Assembly: GCF_902459465.1 (NCBI RefSeq)
Contig: NC_047076.1
Coordinates: forward strand, 5,469,488 to 5,533,487
Source: Asterias rubens
Lineage: Eukaryota > Echinodermata > Asteroidea > Forcipulatida > Asteriidae
DNA: 64,000 nt
Reading direction: 5' to 3'
This document shows positions 51,001-57,000 of this stretch, in pieces. Below the pieces are notes generated by a model. That model saw only the letters and a program-made list of their open reading frames with translations. It ran no database searches and had not been told where the DNA came from. The position numbers and the translations under genes are program-made. Numbering within the stretch: position 1 is the stretch's first letter; every line of letters starts with the position of its first letter.

Positions 51001-54000
51001 TAGCCTTTGTTCAACACTGTTCAAGGAAAATAACAATTTAAACCAGTCAAACCGCTTATCTATGACTAGTTTAAAGAATTTAACCATTATTAACAAACTA
51101 TACACATTTACACACCCATGATTTGAATAAGTGATAAACACAAATAAAATACAAAGTTAAATTGCCCTCCAATAGGGTCCATGTTGCAGAAAGCTACAAC
51201 AACAGGCTGAGGTCGTCTCATAACGTTCACTTTGAATTATCTTCAAATTTTTGAATTATCTTAAAATTTTGACACTCACCGCTTTGTTTATCAGCTATTG
51301 TAGCAAACAACAACTCTTTAACATCTGAATGAACAAAGAGACCGTGGACTGGGGGTCCGACATTCAGCGTCTGCAAACCAAGAACAAAAAACAGTTTATC
51401 TTGCCCATAGAAAAGGACAAAAGCTTTCCCTCCAACTTTTATCATGTCGTTTTTAAAGGCAGTGGACATAAAGATGTACTTGGTAATGAGCAATGATGAT
51501 CTATTGAAAGTATGAAACATTGTGATAAACGGCTCCCTCTGAAGTAACGTAGTTTCCAAGAACGAAGTAATTTTCAACGAATTTGATTTTGACACCTCAG
51601 AATTAGATTTTGAGGTCTCGAAATCAAGAATCTGAAAGCACACAACTTTGTGTGACAAGGGTGTTTTTTCTTTCATTATTATCTCGCAACTTTGATGACC
51701 AATTGAGCCCAAATTTTCACAGGCTTGTCATGTTATGCATATGTTGAGATACACCAAGTGAGAACATTGGTCTTTGATAATAATTATCAAATGCCTTTAA
51801 TGCCGTTGTCCAGTCTGTTCCTCGTTGGCAATCAGTCAAAACAACTCCTACACATCTATCTCTTTAGTTCATATCTTACTGTGTGACTGATACAGACAAC
51901 TGTCTGACAACATTTTCTTATTTTCAAATCAGCCCATCTCAGTCCAAATACAGTAGCTCTTATGTACAAATTAAGTTGAAACACCATTAATTAATTAATA
52001 ACTTATTCTTATTAATAGAACACTTTACACTTATGTATCAAATGCCCTTTACACGAGTGCCCTGGTAACTAGTCCAACAACATTCCTATTATTTTTTTCA
52101 GCTCCCTGTGGAGTATACAGCCCCAGGCTGCCCTAGCATTCTTACGGGCATTTCCAAGCAAACATGGACATCACACCAAAAACTCAAACTGTTGTCACAA
52201 CTTTCTTTCCACTTAAAGAAATGACACAGAAAAGTGCAATGCGACTGACCATGGAACTGCCCTTGAGGCATTTTCAAACACAATATCAACCTCTACCCTG
52301 GCGGGTAACCATTTGTACCACTGAGTGAACAATGAGAGGCATTTATTTAAAGCATCTTGCCCAAGGGCACAAGTGTCGCAACTTGGATTCAAACCCACAC
52401 TATGATGTCTTAACAACTAGAACTTGAATTTGATGCTCTAAACCGCTAGGCCATGACACCGTGGCATGCATTGGGAAAATATTGTAATACAAATTCAGGC
52501 CTGTATGCTTCGTTGTTGAACGGGCAGGGGCACCAAGACACTTTCTTCTTTGTAGGGCACCCTGTGAGGAAACTACAAATTTCTACTGGAGCATTTCAAG
52601 GTCACCAAGGCAATGACAAGGGGGCATGGAGGCAATCGCCTCCATTGCCTCCATCAACAACTTTGCTGTGATCCTCACATGCAGGTTGAATCTGCACAAA
52701 GATGTTGACAGAATGGGGAGAACGCCATTATCCAGGGCTAGAAAGGCACCGACGTCTTAATTTAGCAATAACAGGTTCAAGTCAATTAGTCGCTTTGTTC
52801 AACCCATAATGGTTCAGAAGTATCAGTCCTGCCAATTTTCATCACAGAATGACTCGAGAATAAAATAAGAGGCTAAGTACCGTACCTTGAGGAGCACACT
52901 ATCAGCATAATCCCACTGATTGATGGTCCCATCCAGAGAGCTTGTAAATACCTATATACATCATGGAAGTCAACAAAATAAAGCATTCAAAACACTAGTA
53001 CTCATGTATAAACCATTCTTGTTCATCTTTGTGCGGAGCAACAATCATGGGTTCACAAGAAATCTTTTCGTGTCCATTTTACCAATAACAATTTTCAAGG
53101 ATTTGGGTACTTTCTGTAACACAAAACACAATGTCCACAGATTTACATTAAACTTACACTGTTTGAAGATCTAGTAGAAAGCGTACCTTAAAATATTAGT
53201 TGCTGAGGTGCTGTAGTTTTTGAGAAATAAGTAAAACAATGTCATGAATGTACGTTTTTATATGCTAAAATTACACGCTAAAATTCTTTCCATGACATTG
53301 GTTTTAGTCATTTCCCAAAAACTACAGCACCTCAGCAAGTAATATTTTCAGGGTTCAGGGAAGCTTTCTACCATTATTATCTTCAAACTGTGTTAAAGGC
53401 AGTGGACACTATTGGTAATTACTCAAAATAATTATTCGCATAAAACCTTTCTTGGTGACGAGTAATGGGGAGAGGTTGGTGGTATAAAACATTGTGAGAA
53501 ACAGCTCTCTCTGAAGTGCCATAGTTTTGGAGAAAGAAGTAATTTTCCACGAATTTGATTTCGAGACCTCCAGTTTAGAACTTGAGGTCTCGAAATCAAC
53601 CATCGTAACGCACACAACTTCGTGTGACAAGGGTGTTTTCTTCTTTCATTATTATCTCGCAACTTTGATGACCGATTGAGCCCAAATTTTCACAGGTGTG
53701 TTATTTTATGCATGTGTTGAGATACACCAACTGTGAAGGCTAGTCTTTGACAATTACCAATAGTGTCCACTGCCTTTAAGTTTAATGCAAATCTGTGGAC
53801 ATTGTGTTTTTATTTTGTCCTACAAAAAGTGCCTAGCCCCTTTAAAACCACTGATATATTAACAATCAATATGTGACTATGTCAATGATGAATAAAAGGT
53901 GATTGACTTTGTTGAATAGAAGATCTGCAAAGAGTTACTCAATATTTATCTCTTGGTCTTTTGGTGTCCTTGTAGAAAAAAGTGTACACATGATTAGGGC

Positions 54001-57000
54001 TGTGAACAATGAGCAAAATAATTAAAGGAACACGTTGCCTTGGATCGGTCGAGTTGGTCTTTGAAAAGTGTTTCTAATCGTTTGTTATAAAAAGCATGGT
54101 TAAAAAGATGTTGTAAAAGTAGAATACAATAATCCACACACATTTGCCTCGAAATTGCGTGGTTTTCCTTTTACTTTGCGAACTAACACGGTCGGCCATT
54201 TATGGGAGTCAAAAAGTTGACTCCCATAAATGGCCGACCATGTTTGTCGACGAGGTAAAAGGAAAACTACGCAATTTCGAATGCTACTTGTGTGGATCAT
54301 TATATTCTATTTTAAAAATATCTTTCTAATCAATTGCATTTTATAACAAACGGTTACAAAGGCTTTTCAAATACCAACTCGACAGATCCAAGGCAACGTG
54401 TTCTTTTAAACAACTTTTAAACTCATTTCTAATCCGCATACATGCAGCACAATGACGCTTAACATTTTAACACCCAACATCTTTCTGATTACCTTATAGA
54501 AGTAGTACTCAAGGACAGAAGTTCTAACCATAACAGAAAAACAACCTGTGTTGAGAAAAAAAAAACACACACACACAAATTTACATTCTTACCTGCAATT
54601 TATTTCTTGGGTTAACTGCTACCCCAGTGACCTCTCCATCATGACCTTTCAACTCTTGGACACATTCACCACTAGCTGTGCTGAAGATCTTCACGATAAA
54701 CCCAGACGACACAAAAATATATCTGAAAGAGTAAATTAACAGAATTTTTATTAGTATTTTGTTTGTTTTAGATATCTCCCCCATCACAGACAGGATAACA
54801 TTTATTGCATACTGACTCAGCAATAAGACATAACTGATGGATGTGCATATTACATGTCATTGAACAACCTTAAAGGCAATGAACACTTTTGGTAATTACT
54901 CAAAATAATTATCAGCATAAAACCCTCAATTGTTAACGAGTAATGGGGAGAGGTTGATAGTATTAAACATTGTGAGAAACTGCTCCCTCTGAAGTGACGT
55001 ATTTTTCAGAAAAGAAGTTATTAGCTGTTCCGACCTACAGTCGGAACAGGTATTGTTTCTGTCGAGATTTTTAGATTTTTTGCTTATTCTTTGTTTCCGC
55101 CTAAAACCCATAGCATTTGCACACGTTTTTTTCTTTAAACCTAATCTCCTAAACCAAATCATATACCAAATTGAAGCTTAGAACATAAGCTTTACTCTAA
55201 ATGTAAACAAAATTAAAAACCTTAATTAATTAGCTACGTAATCTTCATTTGAATATAACTGGATGCAGTCGCTTCCATGTATTGTTAAATATTCTCTTTG
55301 GTAAATGCCATACAGTATGTACCTATCATGAGTTGTGACTTCTTGAGATGAGTCTACGCGTTTGAACATAACTGGATGCAGTCACTTCCATGTTATTGTT
55401 AAACATTCTCTATGGTAAATGCAATTCAGTATGTACCTATCATGAGTTGTGACTTCTTGAGAGGAGTCTACTCAAGTCTCTTTTTCTTGTTTTTCTACAT
55501 ACATGTACTTTCTGGACCACAGCAGTCTCTGTTTCTTCGTTTCCTAACCGAGTTTTGGACCAATATGCTTTGTACACAAAGTTTTAGGGTTTTCGTTTAA
55601 CGAACGTGCGTACTGGTATATAAATAGGGGTTTTTGACGACGACGACATACCATGGTGTCCACAGAATTACACACTAAACTTAAACAGTTTGAAAATAAT
55701 GACAGTTGAAAGCTTCCCTTAAAATATTACTTGCTGTGGTATTGTAGTTTTTGAGAAATGAGTGAAAAAATGTCATATTTAGACTCCGAGGTGGCGTCCT
55801 CCGTGGACGAACGTGCGTAATTACATAGGGGTTTTTGACGACGACACCACCTCGTCGTCAAAAACCCCTAAAGGCATCTAATACTACATTTCAAGCCTAC
55901 TTAATCGTTATAGGCGTTAGCAGTTCATATTTAGTGACAATGTTCGCAAAATCATGACTTCTCGTAGTTTCTGTTTTGATGCTCCTCTCTTTTTTGCTTA
56001 AAAACAAACTCAATATTCTTGTTAACCTTTCAATACCACATTGTTTATTGCAAGCGCCGAACCGGATACCGCATTGTTGACAAAGGTCACAATGCTGTGT
56101 ACCGTATTTTTTCACACTAAAAAAAATATATCGCAATTTGCAGTGTATACTGTTTTCAATTTTGAATTTCTGTGGGAAGACATTATTTTTTGGAAAAACT
56201 TTGTGCATGCAATTTGTAGCATATGAAATGACCTTTCCTACGATTTCAAATTTGTATATTATTATCTTAATTTTGTTTGCAAGATTTCTGGCTAAAACGA
56301 ATTACTTCTATTTTTATTCAGGATTTCTGTCTCAAGAAAAACGACAAGATTTTCAACCTAATTTTCCTCAAGAAAAATTTGTAAAAACTACTCAGAAAAT
56401 ATAATCGTTTTTATTATAAGCTTCTATTTCCACTTGTACCAAAATCAGTAGTTGCGATAATTGTAACCCTCCATCCTCCCGACGGTCGGAGACCGGAGGG
56501 TTACGACACAAGACTGATATTATCGGTGTAACTAGCAGTTTTGACCAGTTTTTGCCAGACTCGTGATCAGATTCGTCCTTTTTTTCCACTTTCCAAAATC
56601 ATGACAGACATTCTAAACACATGGAGTTGATCTTTATTGTATGACAACGTCATCTGGAACCCTTAAAACAACATCATGAAAATATTTGGCAGAAAAAACG
56701 ACAAAAACTTACCAAAAGACTGACCGAATATATCCATAATCCATAGCGGGACCAACTAGTGATTTTGAACGTCGCACTTGCTTGGCAACAACCAATCAGC
56801 GTGACCCAACCATCGATGTCGTATGCGTATCGGCCATTCCAGCTTGCAAACTCACCGCCTGTGTGTGTAAGCACTGATCCCCCGCACCGAGTGCGCAGCA
56901 TGCAGGCATGTACATGTACATGTACATGTACTGTATGAACATCGTGCGTGCACAAACTATACAGCTCGTAAGTACCGTGTGCTGCTCCATACCCCCACAT

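Noticed and set aside
17030-53662. A seeming protein family in open frames ([15 protein letters not shown].. and relatives) on many loci
   Set aside because: All are translations of MITE family A. The same DNA is a palindrome with TTAA ends, frames are broken at random and both strands give frames.
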